A stretch of DNA of 64,000 nt from Sphingobacterium sp. (GTDB lineage Bacteria; Bacteroidota; Bacteroidia; Sphingobacteriales; Sphingobacteriaceae). Below the pieces are notes generated by a model. It made no database searches. It saw only the letters and a list, made by a program, of their open reading frames with translations, and had not been told where the DNA came from. The position numbers and the translations under genes were made by a program. Location: positions 1-64,000 of the forward strand of contig JAITLV010000064.1 in assembly GCA_031277685.1 (NCBI GenBank), in the 5' to 3' direction. Positions within the stretch are counted from its first letter, which is position 1; every line of letters begins with the position of its first letter. Of this stretch, positions 35,430 through 45,586 are shown one piece after another.

Positions 35430-36257
35430 ATGTTTTCAATTGTAATTCCTCTTTATAATAAAGAAATAAGTATCACAAAAACATTGAAGTCTGTCATTAA
35501 CCAAACATTTCAAAATTTTGAAATTGTATTGGTTAACGATGGATCCACAGATAATAGTTTACGGGTTGTTAAAGCTATCGATGATTCAAGAATTCGAGTT
35601 ATTGATAAACCAAATGGCGGAGTATCCAGTGCTAGAAATAGAGGTGTGAAGGAAGCTAAAAATGAATGGGTAACTTTTCTTGACGCGGATGATTTGTGGA
35701 AACCAAATCATTTAGAAACGATTTATAATATGATTATGAAGTTTCCTCAAGAATCTGTTTTTTGTACATCTTTTATTCGGAGCAATCAAACTTTACCCAC
35801 TCAACAAAATAACACAATAAGTATTATTGAAAATTATTTTGAAGAAGCAATCAAATATCATTTTTTTTGGACTTCTGTAACATGTATTCATAATAAAGTT
35901 TTTAAAGATGTTGGTTATTTTTTAGAGAATTTTAGTCGGGGAGAAGATTTAGAATTATGGGAGCGTATAGGTAGACAAGGATTTAAGTTTATAAAATCTA
36001 ATTTGGTTACCGCGGTTTATAATGTTGATACAGAAAATAAAATCACTAAGTCGAAGTATAATTATAAAAACTCTTCCTTATTGACAATTCATAATCGAAA
36101 CAGATTCTTCAAAAGTAAACAGGAAAAAAAGTACTTTATAAAAATTGCATATAATAGCGTCATCACTTTCCTTTCTAAATTTGATGCCATAAACTGTTTT
36201 AGATCAAGTTATAGGCTTTTATATCTGTGGTTTAAGCCTGTGAATAAAGGAAAATAG
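35430..36257 (+). CDS. Glycosyltransferase family 2
   Basis: A 275-residue GT2 enzyme starting at ATG 35430, one base after the previous stop. MFSIVIPLYNKE opens the nucleotide-binding fold, followed by VNDGSTDNS, NGGVSSARNRGV and the metal motif FLDADDLW near residue 90. The C-terminal third is basic and may bind the membrane. It transfers one sugar in locus 2. Confidence 0.88.
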   Translation: MFSIVIPLYNKEISITKTLKSVINQTFQNFEIVLVNDGSTDNSLRVVKAIDDSRIRVIDKPNGGVSSARNRGVKEAKNEWVTFLDADDLWKPNHLETIYNMIMKFPQESVFCTSFIRSNQTLPTQQNNTISIIENYFEEAIKYHFFWTSVTCIHNKVFKDVGYFLENFSRGEDLELWERIGRQGFKFIKSNLVTAVYNVDTENKITKSKYNYKNSSLLTIHNRNRFFKSKQEKKYFIKIAYNSVITFLSKFDAINCFRSSYRLLYLWFKPVNKGK

Positions 36258-36491
36258 AAATCTAATTGTATTCTAATAATATAATCGAAGAAAATTTTTC
36301 AATAGATTGCACAATGCTTGAGTTGAAATGATGATTAAGAACATATTTGGATTATTTCAGTTATAAGTAATATAAGAATTACCCAAGTACACTGAAGGCT
36401 TCATCTTTATAATAAGAATGAAATTATTAGAGAGCATTTTTTGAGGTAATTAGGAATTTAAATTAGTTAAAAAAAGAAAATTAAATAAGAT
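36258..36491 (+). other. AT-rich gap without recognisable gene
   Basis: A 234-base, very AT-rich stretch before the first CapK-like gene. Only tiny ORFs were seen. A one-mismatch -7 box (CATATTTG) is present, but no full promoter or terminator. It may mark a recombination junction in the cassette. Confidence 0.3.
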
Positions 36492-37808
36492 ATGTTTAAG
36501 AAGGTATTAACATACTGTTATAAGCGGCTTTTGTATAAAAAACATTTATCGTTGTTAAAGGAGATCAAAAAAAGAGATATCTTGGATTATAAGTCTAATA
36601 GAAATTATCAAATTCGTCGCCTAAGTGAAGTTTTAAGGACTGCGTTCGACTCTATTCCTTATTATAAATCTATGAACGACATTAATTTAGAAAATCTTTC
36701 ATATCAAGACTTTTGTAAAATTCCGCTATTGACAAAAGATATAATTAGAAATGAAGGTGAATCTCTATTGAATAGACATTACGTGAATGCAAATAAAGCA
36801 TTTAAAAATACTTCGGGAGGATCTACTGGCGAACCTGTAGTTTTTTATAGAACGCAAGAACAGGCTAATCATGGTATGGCAAATTATTATTATGCCCTAA
36901 ATTTGAATGGCGTTAATATTTATGATGTTTCTGTTGATTTGTGGGGAGCTGAAAGAGACATGTATAATACAAAATCAAAATTTAATTTTCGTTCCTTTTT
37001 TAACAATAAATTTGCATTAAATACATTTGTTCTGAGTGACGAGATAATTGAGGATTATGTGAAACGATTAAATAAAATTAGGCCAAAATTCATTAAAGCC
37101 TATGTGCATTCTATTTATGATATTGCTAAATTTATCAATAGACATGGAATCAGCATAAGTTTCAAGCCTATTATTCATTGTACTACTGGACCACTATATC
37201 CAGAAATGCGATTGGAAATAGCCCGAGCGTTTAATAATGCGCGTGTATACAATTTTTACGGTTCAAGGGAAGTGTCCGCAATTGCCAGTGAAACATTAAA
37301 GGACAATGGGATGAGCGTATTATTCGATAATGTTTTCGTAGAAGTTTTGGACCAAGATGGGATACCAGTTAAAAAGGGAGAAGAAGGAGATATTGTAATC
37401 ACAACCTTAAATAACTTTTATATGCCGTTAATCAGATATAAAATTGGTGATAGAGCTATTAAGGGTGATGAGATAGATTTTGGTACTCTGAAATTAGATA
37501 CAGTTAAGGGGCGAACTCTTGGTGTTATATTAAAGAAAGATGGAACTAAAATTGATGGTCAGTTCTTTACTACCTTGTTCTTTCATAAAAGTTCAATTAA
37601 AAGTTTCCAACTTATACAAAAGTCAATTGATTTATTAGAGTTATCTATTGTTAAATCTTCCACATATGAGGAGAGAGAATTAAACGAAATTGTGGAAAGA
37701 ATAAAAAAGGAAGTTCCTGATGCAGATATTAAAATCACTTTTTGTGAAAAAATAAGTTTGACTAGCACGGGTAAAATAATGTATGTATACTCGTTGTTAG
37801 AATCTTAA
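36492..37808 (+). CDS. CapK/PaaK-like AMP-binding protein, copy 1
   Basis: A 438-residue protein of the phenylacetate-CoA-ligase-like (CapK, coenzyme F390 synthetase) family. The adenylate-binding loop is TSGGSTGEPVVFYR near residue 112, with FYGSREVSAIASE near 257 and IRYKIGDRAI near 316. CapK proteins occur in capsule loci and are thought to activate an acyl or amino acid for attachment to a sugar, but the substrate is not known. Homologous to the gene at 42115 but diverged. Confidence 0.85.
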   Translation: MFKKVLTYCYKRLLYKKHLSLLKEIKKRDILDYKSNRNYQIRRLSEVLRTAFDSIPYYKSMNDINLENLSYQDFCKIPLLTKDIIRNEGESLLNRHYVNANKAFKNTSGGSTGEPVVFYRTQEQANHGMANYYYALNLNGVNIYDVSVDLWGAERDMYNTKSKFNFRSFFNNKFALNTFVLSDEIIEDYVKRLNKIRPKFIKAYVHSIYDIAKFINRHGISISFKPIIHCTTGPLYPEMRLEIARAFNNARVYNFYGSREVSAIASETLKDNGMSVLFDNVFVEVLDQDGIPVKKGEEGDIVITTLNNFYMPLIRYKIGDRAIKGDEIDFGTLKLDTVKGRTLGVILKKDGTKIDGQFFTTLFFHKSSIKSFQLIQKSIDLLELSIVKSSTYEERELNEIVERIKKEVPDADIKITFCEKISLTSTGKIMYVYSLLES

Positions 37809-37852
37809 TTTTTGAGCTTTCGAATTTATAACCGTTTAAATACACTGGAATT

Positions 37853-38848
37853 TTGGAAATAGTCATTTTTTCGATATTAATTATATCAATTGTATTTGCT
37901 TACAAAAAAAATAGTTGGTTGATTTGGCCAATTGGCGTAGTCTTAATTTATTTTGTGGGATTTCGAAATATTTCAGTTGGTACAGATACTGCAAATTATG
38001 CTCTTTATTTTCAGATTTTAAAAAATGGGGGTATTATAGATTCAGAGTATTTATATGGTATTTTAAATAAAATAGTAATTTATTTAAACGGAGAATTTTT
38101 TTGGGTACAAATACTGGCGTCTATATTGACTATAGTACCAATCTTATGGACAGTTTCTTCAAAGTCTAAGTTTCCTTACTTATCTCTTTTTCTGTACCTA
38201 ACTTTATATATTTACTTTTATTCTTTTAATATAGTTCGCCAATGTATAGCTATATCAATCTGCTTTGCAGCGGTTAGTCTTTTTTTAGATAAAAAGATGA
38301 AATTTTTCGGGCTTGTGTTATTAGCTATTAATTTTCATGCGTCAGCGATAATTATTGTGCCTCTGTATTTTATTAGAAATATTAAATTGAATAGTGTGAA
38401 GATTTCTATTCTTTTAATTTCTACTTTTTTTATGGGTATCTTCTTGCCATCATATTTAGTAAGTCTGGGAGCTACAGTAGGTTACGCAAAATATTTGACT
38501 GGAAATTTTGAATTAGGGAGTCTTGTAGGTAATATGTTCTTTTCATTATTGTTAAATGGCATCTTTTTCATTGTCTATAAATTCGAGAATCAAAAAAATG
38601 ATCGTCTTTTCTATCTGTTTTTACTCTTCCTTATTGTTTCAAATATACTTATACGTTTTCCGTTTGGAAACCGTATAATTTTATATTTTGGAATTTTCCA
38701 AATTTTATATTTCCCAAATTTATTAGCAAGATTGCCTCGAAAGGAACGCTCCATTATGTTTATATTTATTTTGCTATATGCACTCCTTATGTTCGCCATA
38801 TTCTATGGGAACGGAGAAATTTTACCTTATAAAACCGTCTTTGAATAA
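37853..38848 (+). CDS. EpsG-type polysaccharide polymerase (Wzy), locus 2
   Basis: A 331-residue membrane protein with about ten hydrophobic segments and the EpsG signature FRNISVGTDTANYALYF near residue 40. TTG 37853 is the start: the first membrane helix follows directly and no in-frame ATG precedes it. It should polymerise the locus 2 repeat unit. It ends 3 bases before the next glycosyltransferase gene. Confidence 0.83.
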   Translation: MEIVIFSILIISIVFAYKKNSWLIWPIGVVLIYFVGFRNISVGTDTANYALYFQILKNGGIIDSEYLYGILNKIVIYLNGEFFWVQILASILTIVPILWTVSSKSKFPYLSLFLYLTLYIYFYSFNIVRQCIAISICFAAVSLFLDKKMKFFGLVLLAINFHASAIIIVPLYFIRNIKLNSVKISILLISTFFMGIFLPSYLVSLGATVGYAKYLTGNFELGSLVGNMFFSLLLNGIFFIVYKFENQKNDRLFYLFLLFLIVSNILIRFPFGNRIILYFGIFQILYFPNLLARLPRKERSIMFIFILLYALLMFAIFYGNGEILPYKTVFE

Positions 38849-38851
38849 AAT

Positions 38852-39922
38852 ATGATGAAGATAATGATAGTATTGCCTTCAGATAACTTAGGAGGTGCTG
38901 AACAATTTCTGTTTAATTTAGCTAGGTATTACGTTATAAAAGGAAATCAAGTTGATGTTTTTTTTCTTTACCATGAAAAGAGTAAGAAATGGCGGGATAT
39001 TCCGGGAGCAAACTTGCGCTTTACAAATTCGAATTCAGAAATAAAAGGTATTTATCCGATGATCTGTAACATAAAAAAGAATGGTAGCAAGAAGTATGAT
39101 ATAATATTCTCATCCCATCAGCATATTAATTGTTTGTTAAGTATATTAATAAAATTTCAAATTATAAAGACCAGAAAATTTATTTGCCGAGAATCTACTT
39201 CTATATTTCTGCGTTATTCAGGGTTGAAACTATTTTATCACAAATTCCTATATGCTTTATATCAAAGAAATATTGATTTAATTATTTGTCAGACGGAAGA
39301 AATGAAAAACCAACTATTATTAGGAATGAAAAAGTTTTCTAATTTCTGTGTGAAAGTAATAAAAAACCCAATTGATGTAACGGAAATTAAGAGCCGTTCA
39401 GAAGAAGCACTACCTTTTGAATTGCCCGAAAAATTTGTTTTAGCTATAGGTCGTCTAAACCATGTAAAGCGTTTTGATAAGTTAATACACGCTTACAATA
39501 AAAGCCAACTCAAACGAAACTATTCGCTTTTGATCTTAGGTGCAGGGAACGAATATGCAAATCTGACAAATCTCATAAAGGGGTTAGACTTAGAGCAAGA
39601 TGTTATTTTAAAAGGACATGTTGATAATGTATTTCCAATCATAAAAAAGGCTAGCCTTGGAATAATATCGTCGGAAATAGAAGGTTTTCCAAATGTTTTA
39701 ATCCAAATGTACGCCCTTAACCTTAAGGTAGTGACGACTAATTGTTGTGGAGGTTTGAATGAGTTTCCTGACTTGTATGTATGTAAAGACAATAGTGTGG
39801 AGGAGTTATCATTTCTTTGTGACTTAGCAATAAAAGAGAATTTAAAAATTGATTTTACAAATTTTGTAGAAAGATTTGATATTAATAGTTTTATACATCA
39901 AATTGAAAAAAATTATGAATAG
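38852..39922 (+). CDS. Glycosyltransferase family 1/4 (GT-B)
   Basis: A 356-residue GT-B enzyme. PSDNLGGAEQFLFNLARYY marks the acceptor domain and the C-terminal donor domain has AIGRLNHVKRFDKLI near residue 198 and the E-x7-E-like EIEGFPNVLIQMYALNLKVV block. It transfers one sugar with retention from a nucleotide sugar. Its end overlaps the beta-helix gene start by 8 bases. Confidence 0.87.
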   Translation: MMKIMIVLPSDNLGGAEQFLFNLARYYVIKGNQVDVFFLYHEKSKKWRDIPGANLRFTNSNSEIKGIYPMICNIKKNGSKKYDIIFSSHQHINCLLSILIKFQIIKTRKFICRESTSIFLRYSGLKLFYHKFLYALYQRNIDLIICQTEEMKNQLLLGMKKFSNFCVKVIKNPIDVTEIKSRSEEALPFELPEKFVLAIGRLNHVKRFDKLIHAYNKSQLKRNYSLLILGAGNEYANLTNLIKGLDLEQDVILKGHVDNVFPIIKKASLGIISSEIEGFPNVLIQMYALNLKVVTTNCCGGLNEFPDLYVCKDNSVEELSFLCDLAIKENLKIDFTNFVERFDINSFIHQIEKNYE

Positions 39923-40988
39923 ATATGGATTTTTATTAATAAGCTTTATGTGGCTTAATTTTGCCTGTGGTCAAATCACTTATCGTTACAAGGATGTTGA
40001 AACCATCAGTGCAAATTATATTCAAAAGGATATTAAAATATCAAATGCAATTGAGGTCGAAGAATTTTTACCAAAAAATTATGTAAAGGACGGCTCGGTT
40101 GATTATACAAACTTTGTTCAAAAAGCTCTGAATAGAGGAGGCAAAATCCTCTTTCCGGGATTCCCTATTTTAATAAATGATCAAGGTTTAATATTAAAAT
40201 CTAATAGTGATATTTATTTTTCTAAAAATAGCAAACTGTCGATGAAGCCTTCTTCATTAGGGACATATAGGATTTTAAAGATTTATAATTCATCTAATAT
40301 TAACATTACTAATTTAAATTTGATAGGAGATAGAAAAGTACATAAGGGAAAAGGTGGAGAGTGGGGTATTGGAATTGATATTAGAAATAGTAAAGATATA
40401 GCTATTCAAAATACTATAATTAAAGATTTTTGGGGAGATGGAATATGTTTAGGAGCCGGAATTCCCAATCAGAGAATTTTAATTAAGAATGTTTTTATAG
40501 ATAATTGCCGAAGAAATGGTATTACAGTTGGATCTGCAATTGATTCAAAAATTTCAAACGTAACTATTTCAAATATTTCCGGAGCTGCTCCTATGGCAGG
40601 AATAGATATCGAACCCAATAATAATAAGGATGTTATAAATAATATTGTGATTGAAAATTATAATTCATTTAATAACAAGTCACGTGGTTTATTAATAGAT
40701 TTACGGAATTTTAAGGGTGAAAAGAAAAGAAATATCAATATAAGTGTCACTAACTTTAAAGATGATGGATCTTATTATGGGTTAAGTATGCCACTTTTGG
40801 GTAAGTTTAAAAATCAAGTGGAAGGAAATATAAATTTGGAAAAAATAAGTTTGCGTAATAATGGGCATTCTCCGATCCAATCTTATGACGTTGTTGATAA
40901 TAAACTCAAGGTATCAATTCGAGATCATAATGTTAATCAAAACAATCTAGGCGAAGTAGTTAGGCGTCTTAATAATCAAAAAAAATAA
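39915..40988 (+). CDS. Exported right-handed beta-helix protein (pectate-lyase-like fold)
   Basis: About 357 residues from ATG 39915, which starts a signal peptide (FLLISFMWLNFACGQ). The body is a Pectate_lyase_3/parallel beta-helix with repeated N/I/K-rich coils of about 22 residues, such as SSNINITNLNLIGDRK and SKISNVTISNISG. Such exported beta-helix proteins in Bacteroidota capsule loci are possible polysaccharide lyases, hydrolases or epimerases acting on the polymer in the periplasm. No catalytic residues can be assigned. It overlaps the genes on both sides, so it belongs to the operon. Confidence 0.82.
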   Translation: MNRYGFLLISFMWLNFACGQITYRYKDVETISANYIQKDIKISNAIEVEEFLPKNYVKDGSVDYTNFVQKALNRGGKILFPGFPILINDQGLILKSNSDIYFSKNSKLSMKPSSLGTYRILKIYNSSNINITNLNLIGDRKVHKGKGGEWGIGIDIRNSKDIAIQNTIIKDFWGDGICLGAGIPNQRILIKNVFIDNCRRNGITVGSAIDSKISNVTISNISGAAPMAGIDIEPNNNKDVINNIVIENYNSFNNKSRGLLIDLRNFKGEKKRNINISVTNFKDDGSYYGLSMPLLGKFKNQVEGNINLEKISLRNNGHSPIQSYDVVDNKLKVSIRDHNVNQNNLGEVVRRLNNQKK

Positions 40989-42118
40989 TGAAAGAAAAGA
41001 TTGCTATATTAAGTGTCAATTTGGGCAGCGGAGGGGCAGAGAAAGTGATTAGTTTGTTGTTGCCTAAACTTATTATGGATTTTGAAGTTCATTTATGCTT
41101 ATTTGATGATTTAATACATTTCGAAATCCCTGAAAGCGTGAATGTCCATATTTTATCCCCTCAAAGTAATCGAGGAATATTTAAGATTTTCAACTTTTTT
41201 AAGGTCATTAAAAGATATTATGCTGTCTTATCTAATGAAGAAATCAGAACGAGCATATCTTTTTTAACTAGACCCAATATCTTAAACGGAATTGTGAAAG
41301 TTCTAAATCGAAGTATTCGGACTGTTATTAGTGAGAGATGTTACCCAAGTATAGCTTATAAGTCTTCTTATTTCCGCTATATATTATATAAATTTTTAAT
41401 TCCAATTTTTTATAATAAGGCAGACGTTGTTTTTTCTAACTCAGTACATATAAATGAGGATTTAAAGCGCCATTTTAAAATAAGAAAACCTCTTGCTGTT
41501 ATTTACAATCCAGTCGATATAACTGAAGTTTCAAAAAGTAATTTGTTAGCGGAACCCGAAAATCGTGTCATAAATATTATTTCTGTAGGCAAAATAATCC
41601 CTATAAAAAACCATCTAATGATCTTAAAAGCTATTAATTCTTTGGGGGGGGGATATAGACTAACATTAGTGGGTAAGCGCATAAATGATGGACAGATTAT
41701 TTCATTTATCAAGGAAAAGGGTTTGGAAAATTCAGTGCATTTGACAGGTGATGTGAAAAATGTTAATCAGTTTTTAATTGGTAACGACATTTTTGTGCTA
41801 TCTTCTAATACAGAAGGCTTTCCAAATGTTATCTTGGAGGCGATGGCTGTTGGGCTGCCAATCATTTCCACCAACTGTTTATCCGGACCATTAGAAATTT
41901 TAAATGAGAATGAAAATATCAATTTGAATGAGGGAGAGTTTTATTTAGCTAAGTATGGTATATTAATAAATGTAGATGATAAAGAGGCATTAGTAAATGC
42001 TATTTTATACTTTAAGAATAATCCTGATAAGCTTCGTTATTATAAAGAAAAAAGCTTATTGAGAGCACAGAAATACTCCGTAAATAACATATACAAAGAG
42101 TTTAAAGAACTTTTATGA
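40988..42118 (+). CDS. Glycosyltransferase family 4 (GT-B)
   Basis: A 376-residue GT-B glycosyltransferase with the N-terminal LGSGGAEKVISLL, ISERCYPS near residue 115, and donor-site motifs VGKIIPIKNHLMILKA near 201 and NTEGFPNVILEAMAVGLPII near 272. It transfers a sugar within locus 2. It overlaps the beta-helix gene by one base and the second CapK-like gene by 4 bases. Confidence 0.88.
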   Translation: MKEKIAILSVNLGSGGAEKVISLLLPKLIMDFEVHLCLFDDLIHFEIPESVNVHILSPQSNRGIFKIFNFFKVIKRYYAVLSNEEIRTSISFLTRPNILNGIVKVLNRSIRTVISERCYPSIAYKSSYFRYILYKFLIPIFYNKADVVFSNSVHINEDLKRHFKIRKPLAVIYNPVDITEVSKSNLLAEPENRVINIISVGKIIPIKNHLMILKAINSLGGGYRLTLVGKRINDGQIISFIKEKGLENSVHLTGDVKNVNQFLIGNDIFVLSSNTEGFPNVILEAMAVGLPIISTNCLSGPLEILNENENINLNEGEFYLAKYGILINVDDKEALVNAILYFKNNPDKLRYYKEKSLLRAQKYSVNNIYKEFKELL

Positions 42119-43482
42119 AAGAGAAAATATATAATTTATTGCCCGTTTTTTTTCAAGAGCTATTAATAACCGTATTTAATTTTTTAGCATATAAGAAACG
42201 ATATGGACATAGATATAGCCACTTCCGTCAATTATTTCTTCAAAATAGGAATCTAACGATATTGGAACTTAAAGAACAGCAGCTTATTAGGTTTGACCGA
42301 TTTTTAAATAATGCAGTTAAAAATTCAAATTACTATTCAAATTACAATATAGTGCCGTTAAATAATATAGAATCGTTACCCATAGTAAGTAAAGAGGATC
42401 TTCGGTTAAATTTAGATAGTATATACACAATTTCAAAAAAACGAGCTATTTTATCAAAAACAGGCGGTACCACGGGTAAATCATTGGAAGTATTTTATAC
42501 GGAAGAGAATATGCAAGAACGTTTCGCCATGCTTGATGATTTTAGGAGCAGATATGGATATGAATTAGGCAAAAGAACAGCTTGGTTTTCTGGTAAAAAG
42601 CTTTTAACCAGGAAGGATATTCTAAAAAATCATTTTTGGAAAACAGATAGATTACATAAGGTAAGATATTATTCGACATTTCATATTAAGGAGGAATATC
42701 TGCTAGCATATGTTGAAAATTTAATCAAGTATTCTCCTGAGTATATTGTTGGATTTCCCTCTAGCATTATGGAAATTGCCAAATTTGGATTGCGAAATGA
42801 GTTGGAGTTTCCAGCGGGCACTCTAAAAGCAATTTTTCCTACAGCTGAAACAATTACTGTTGAAATGCGCTTGATTATCGAAAAGTTTTTTAAAGCTAAA
42901 ATGTATAATCAGTATGCTTCATCAGAAGGGGCCCCATTTATATTTGAGTGTAATCATGGTAAACTTCATATGGAGTTGCAAAGCGGTGTATTCGAAGTGC
43001 TAGACGATAATAATATACCTACAAAGAGTGGTAAATTAGTAGTTACTTCCTTTACAACAGATGGTACGCCGCTAATTAGATACGATATTGGAGATTCAAT
43101 TGAACTCGCAGATGAAGATGATATATGCGAGTGTGGTAATGCAAATCCGATAGTTAGAAAAATTATTGGAAGGATAGATGATTATGTTTATTCTCCAGAA
43201 AATGGGAAAATTAACTTAGGAAATGTATCGAACACCCTTAAAGAAATTGACGGAATTATACGATTTCAAGTTGTACAAAATGATCTTCACAAAATACAAT
43301 TGTTAATCGTAAGAGATCACATCCGATATAATGACGTAATGGAAAGGAAGTTTGTGAAAAATTGGCGAGATCGAATTGGACCAGTGATGGAATTAGATAT
43401 TAAATATGTGGAATCAATACCTGTTGAAAAAAGCGGGAAATATAGGATTGTGAAAAATAATATTAAGCATTTGTTAGACTAA
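42115..43482 (+). CDS. CapK/PaaK-like AMP-binding protein, copy 2
   Basis: A 455-residue phenylacetate-CoA-ligase-like protein. The P-loop-like motif is SKTGGTTGKSLEVFY near residue 118, QYASSEGAPFIFEC near 265 and IRYDIGDSIEL near 320, followed by a CECGNANP segment near 339 and a C-terminal AMP-binding lid. It keeps the fuller family architecture compared with copy 1 at 36492. Probably activates an acyl group used to decorate the repeat unit; substrate unknown. Confidence 0.85.
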   Translation: MKEKIYNLLPVFFQELLITVFNFLAYKKRYGHRYSHFRQLFLQNRNLTILELKEQQLIRFDRFLNNAVKNSNYYSNYNIVPLNNIESLPIVSKEDLRLNLDSIYTISKKRAILSKTGGTTGKSLEVFYTEENMQERFAMLDDFRSRYGYELGKRTAWFSGKKLLTRKDILKNHFWKTDRLHKVRYYSTFHIKEEYLLAYVENLIKYSPEYIVGFPSSIMEIAKFGLRNELEFPAGTLKAIFPTAETITVEMRLIIEKFFKAKMYNQYASSEGAPFIFECNHGKLHMELQSGVFEVLDDNNIPTKSGKLVVTSFTTDGTPLIRYDIGDSIELADEDDICECGNANPIVRKIIGRIDDYVYSPENGKINLGNVSNTLKEIDGIIRFQVVQNDLHKIQLLIVRDHIRYNDVMERKFVKNWRDRIGPVMELDIKYVESIPVEKSGKYRIVKNNIKHLLD

Positions 43483-43533
43483 GTGGTTTAATAGATAGGT
43501 TGAATTTTTAAATAGGTACTTAAGTAAATTCGG

Positions 43534-44664
43534 TTGAAAACACTTTTAATATTAACTAATGTCGATTGGTTTTTAATCTCCCATCGACTTGTGTTGGCTA
43601 AAGCTGCAGTTAAAGATGGCTGGAAGGTTTATGTGGCGTGCGAAGATACTGGAAGGGGGAGTGAAATTTCTGTTGAAGGTATTCAATTTATTGATTTTCC
43701 TTTTTCCAGGTCAGGAACAAATCCAATATCAGAGTTTAAATTATACAAAAGAATTAGAAAGTTGTATAGTGAAATAAAACCAGATGTCGTTCATCAGATA
43801 ACCATTAAGCCAGTCGTTTACGGAAGTTTAGCTGCTCAGAAAGAAGGCGTGCCCGGAATTGTAAATGCAATAAGCGGTATGGGCTATATGTTTACGGAAG
43901 GAAAATTTGGATTTTTACAGCGTTTTATTTTAAGTTTAATGCGAAAAGGTGCAAATAAAAAAGTGTCTTTTATTTTTCAGAATCAAGATGATAAAGAGAC
44001 TTTACAACGTTTCGGAGTTTTAGAGGATTGTTTATCAGTTAATATCGTAAAAGGATCCGGTATAGATTTAAATTATTTTAAATACAGCCCTCCTCATGAT
44101 ACTGGAGAAAGAATAAAAATATTATTTCCTAGTCGTATGCTTTGGGATAAAGGTGTTAGAGAGTTAAGATCTGCTACTGAAATTCTAAAAGAAAGATATA
44201 AAAATAGTCTTCAGTTTGTGTTGGTCGGAAGATGTGATAACAATAATAAATCATCAGTCTCAGAAAGTTATATGCATGAGTGGGAAGATGGTGAATATGT
44301 CGTTTGGAAAGGGCATGTCAATAATATGGTTGATGAATATACTAATGCACATATTGTCATATTACCTTCATATAGGGAAGGATTACCAAAATCACTTATT
44401 GAGGCTTGTGCAATTGGACGTCCCATAGTAACAACGGATTCTATAGGTTGTAAAGATTGCGTAGATGAAGGAATTAATGGAATGAAAGTCCCTGTAAAAA
44501 ATAGTATTAAATTAGCTGATGCATTGGAAAAATTAATTAATGACAATACTCTTATGGTAACAATGGGGATAAATGGTAGATTAAAGGCGGAAAAAGAATT
44601 CGATGTAGCAGATGTTATAAAAAAGCATCTTGAAATTTATAATTCATATATATTAAAGAGATGA
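43534..44664 (+). CDS. Glycosyltransferase family 4 (WbpH/PglA-like)
   Basis: A 376-residue GT-B enzyme. TTG 43534 starts it directly before KTLLILTNVDWFLISHRL. VVHQITIKPVVYGSLAA near residue 85, NAISGMGYMFTEG and the donor block PSYREGLPKSLIEACAIGRPIV near residue 279 fit the group that adds the second sugar after a WbpL-type initiating transferase. Its stop overlaps the next start by 4 bases, placing it with the WbpV/WbpL-like pair. Confidence 0.88.
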   Translation: MKTLLILTNVDWFLISHRLVLAKAAVKDGWKVYVACEDTGRGSEISVEGIQFIDFPFSRSGTNPISEFKLYKRIRKLYSEIKPDVVHQITIKPVVYGSLAAQKEGVPGIVNAISGMGYMFTEGKFGFLQRFILSLMRKGANKKVSFIFQNQDDKETLQRFGVLEDCLSVNIVKGSGIDLNYFKYSPPHDTGERIKILFPSRMLWDKGVRELRSATEILKERYKNSLQFVLVGRCDNNNKSSVSESYMHEWEDGEYVVWKGHVNNMVDEYTNAHIVILPSYREGLPKSLIEACAIGRPIVTTDSIGCKDCVDEGINGMKVPVKNSIKLADALEKLINDNTLMVTMGINGRLKAEKEFDVADVIKKHLEIYNSYILKR

Positions 44665-45566
44665 TTTTAATAACAGGAACGACGGGATTTGTAGGCAGAA
44701 ATCTTAAAAAATATCTGATAGAACACGAAGAAAAAGTTACAGATCTCTATTTGAGAAATAGTAATTGGGAGGAAGATATTTTAAAAAGTGGAAAATCGCT
44801 AATACATCTTGTTGGTAAAGCACACGACACACTAAATACAACCGGTGAAGAAGAATACTTTAAGATTAATAGAGATCTAACTATAAAAGTTTTCGAGACA
44901 TTTTTACGGTCAGACATTCGAGACTTCTTTTTCTTATCTTCCATAAAAGCAGTTGCGGACTCCTATAATGGAATTATAGATGAGACGGCGCAACCTAATC
45001 CGCTATCATCTTACGGGAGATCAAAATTGTCTGCTGAAAATTATTTACTGCAGCAAAGTTTACCAAATGGGAAGAGACTTTTTATAATTCGACCCTGTAT
45101 GATCCATGGTCCAGGCAATAAAGGAAATTTAAATTTACTATATAACGTTGTAAAATATGGAATGCCATGGCCTTTAGCATCGTTTGAAAACAAAAGATCA
45201 TTTTTAAGTATTGATAATCTATCGTTTTTGATGTTAGAAATAATTAAAAATGAATCTATTCCGTCTGGTATATATAATGTTTGTGATGATGAACCTTTGT
45301 CTACAAACCGAGTAGTTACGGTTATAGCGGAAAGTTTAGGTAGAAAAAGTAGATTTTGGCATGTTCCGAAATGGACTGCGCAAAAAATTGCGAAACTTGG
45401 TGACCTTTTACCTCTCCCTATCAATTCTGAACGATTGAAGAAACTTACCGAATCTTTCGAAGTATCTAACCAAAAAATTAAAGATGTGTTAAATATTGAA
45501 AAGCTTCCATTGAGCGCTACAGTAGGCCTCAAAAAAACAATAAAATCTTTCAATCACGATATATAA
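44661..45566 (+). CDS. NAD-dependent sugar epimerase/reductase, WbpV-like
   Basis: A 301-residue SDR with ITGTTGFVGRNL at the N-terminus, SSIKAVADS near residue 94 and the SSYGRSKLSAE catalytic Y-x3-K near residue 116. It belongs to the group that reduces the 4-keto group of UDP-4-keto-6-deoxy-GlcNAc to give UDP-QuiNAc or UDP-FucNAc. The keto substrate would be made by the WbpM-type dehydratase at 56319. It directly precedes the WecA/WbpL-like gene, as wbpV precedes wbpL in Pseudomonas O-antigen loci. Confidence 0.85.
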   Translation: MILITGTTGFVGRNLKKYLIEHEEKVTDLYLRNSNWEEDILKSGKSLIHLVGKAHDTLNTTGEEEYFKINRDLTIKVFETFLRSDIRDFFFLSSIKAVADSYNGIIDETAQPNPLSSYGRSKLSAENYLLQQSLPNGKRLFIIRPCMIHGPGNKGNLNLLYNVVKYGMPWPLASFENKRSFLSIDNLSFLMLEIIKNESIPSGIYNVCDDEPLSTNRVVTVIAESLGRKSRFWHVPKWTAQKIAKLGDLLPLPINSERLKKLTESFEVSNQKIKDVLNIEKLPLSATVGLKKTIKSFNHDI

Positions 45567-45586
45567 CAATTTTAGGCGGTTTTTTT

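Noticed and set aside
45041..45553. 170-codon minus-strand ORF inside the WbpV-like gene
   Set aside because: Long but fully antisense to a conserved SDR gene, with no recognisable motif or promoter.
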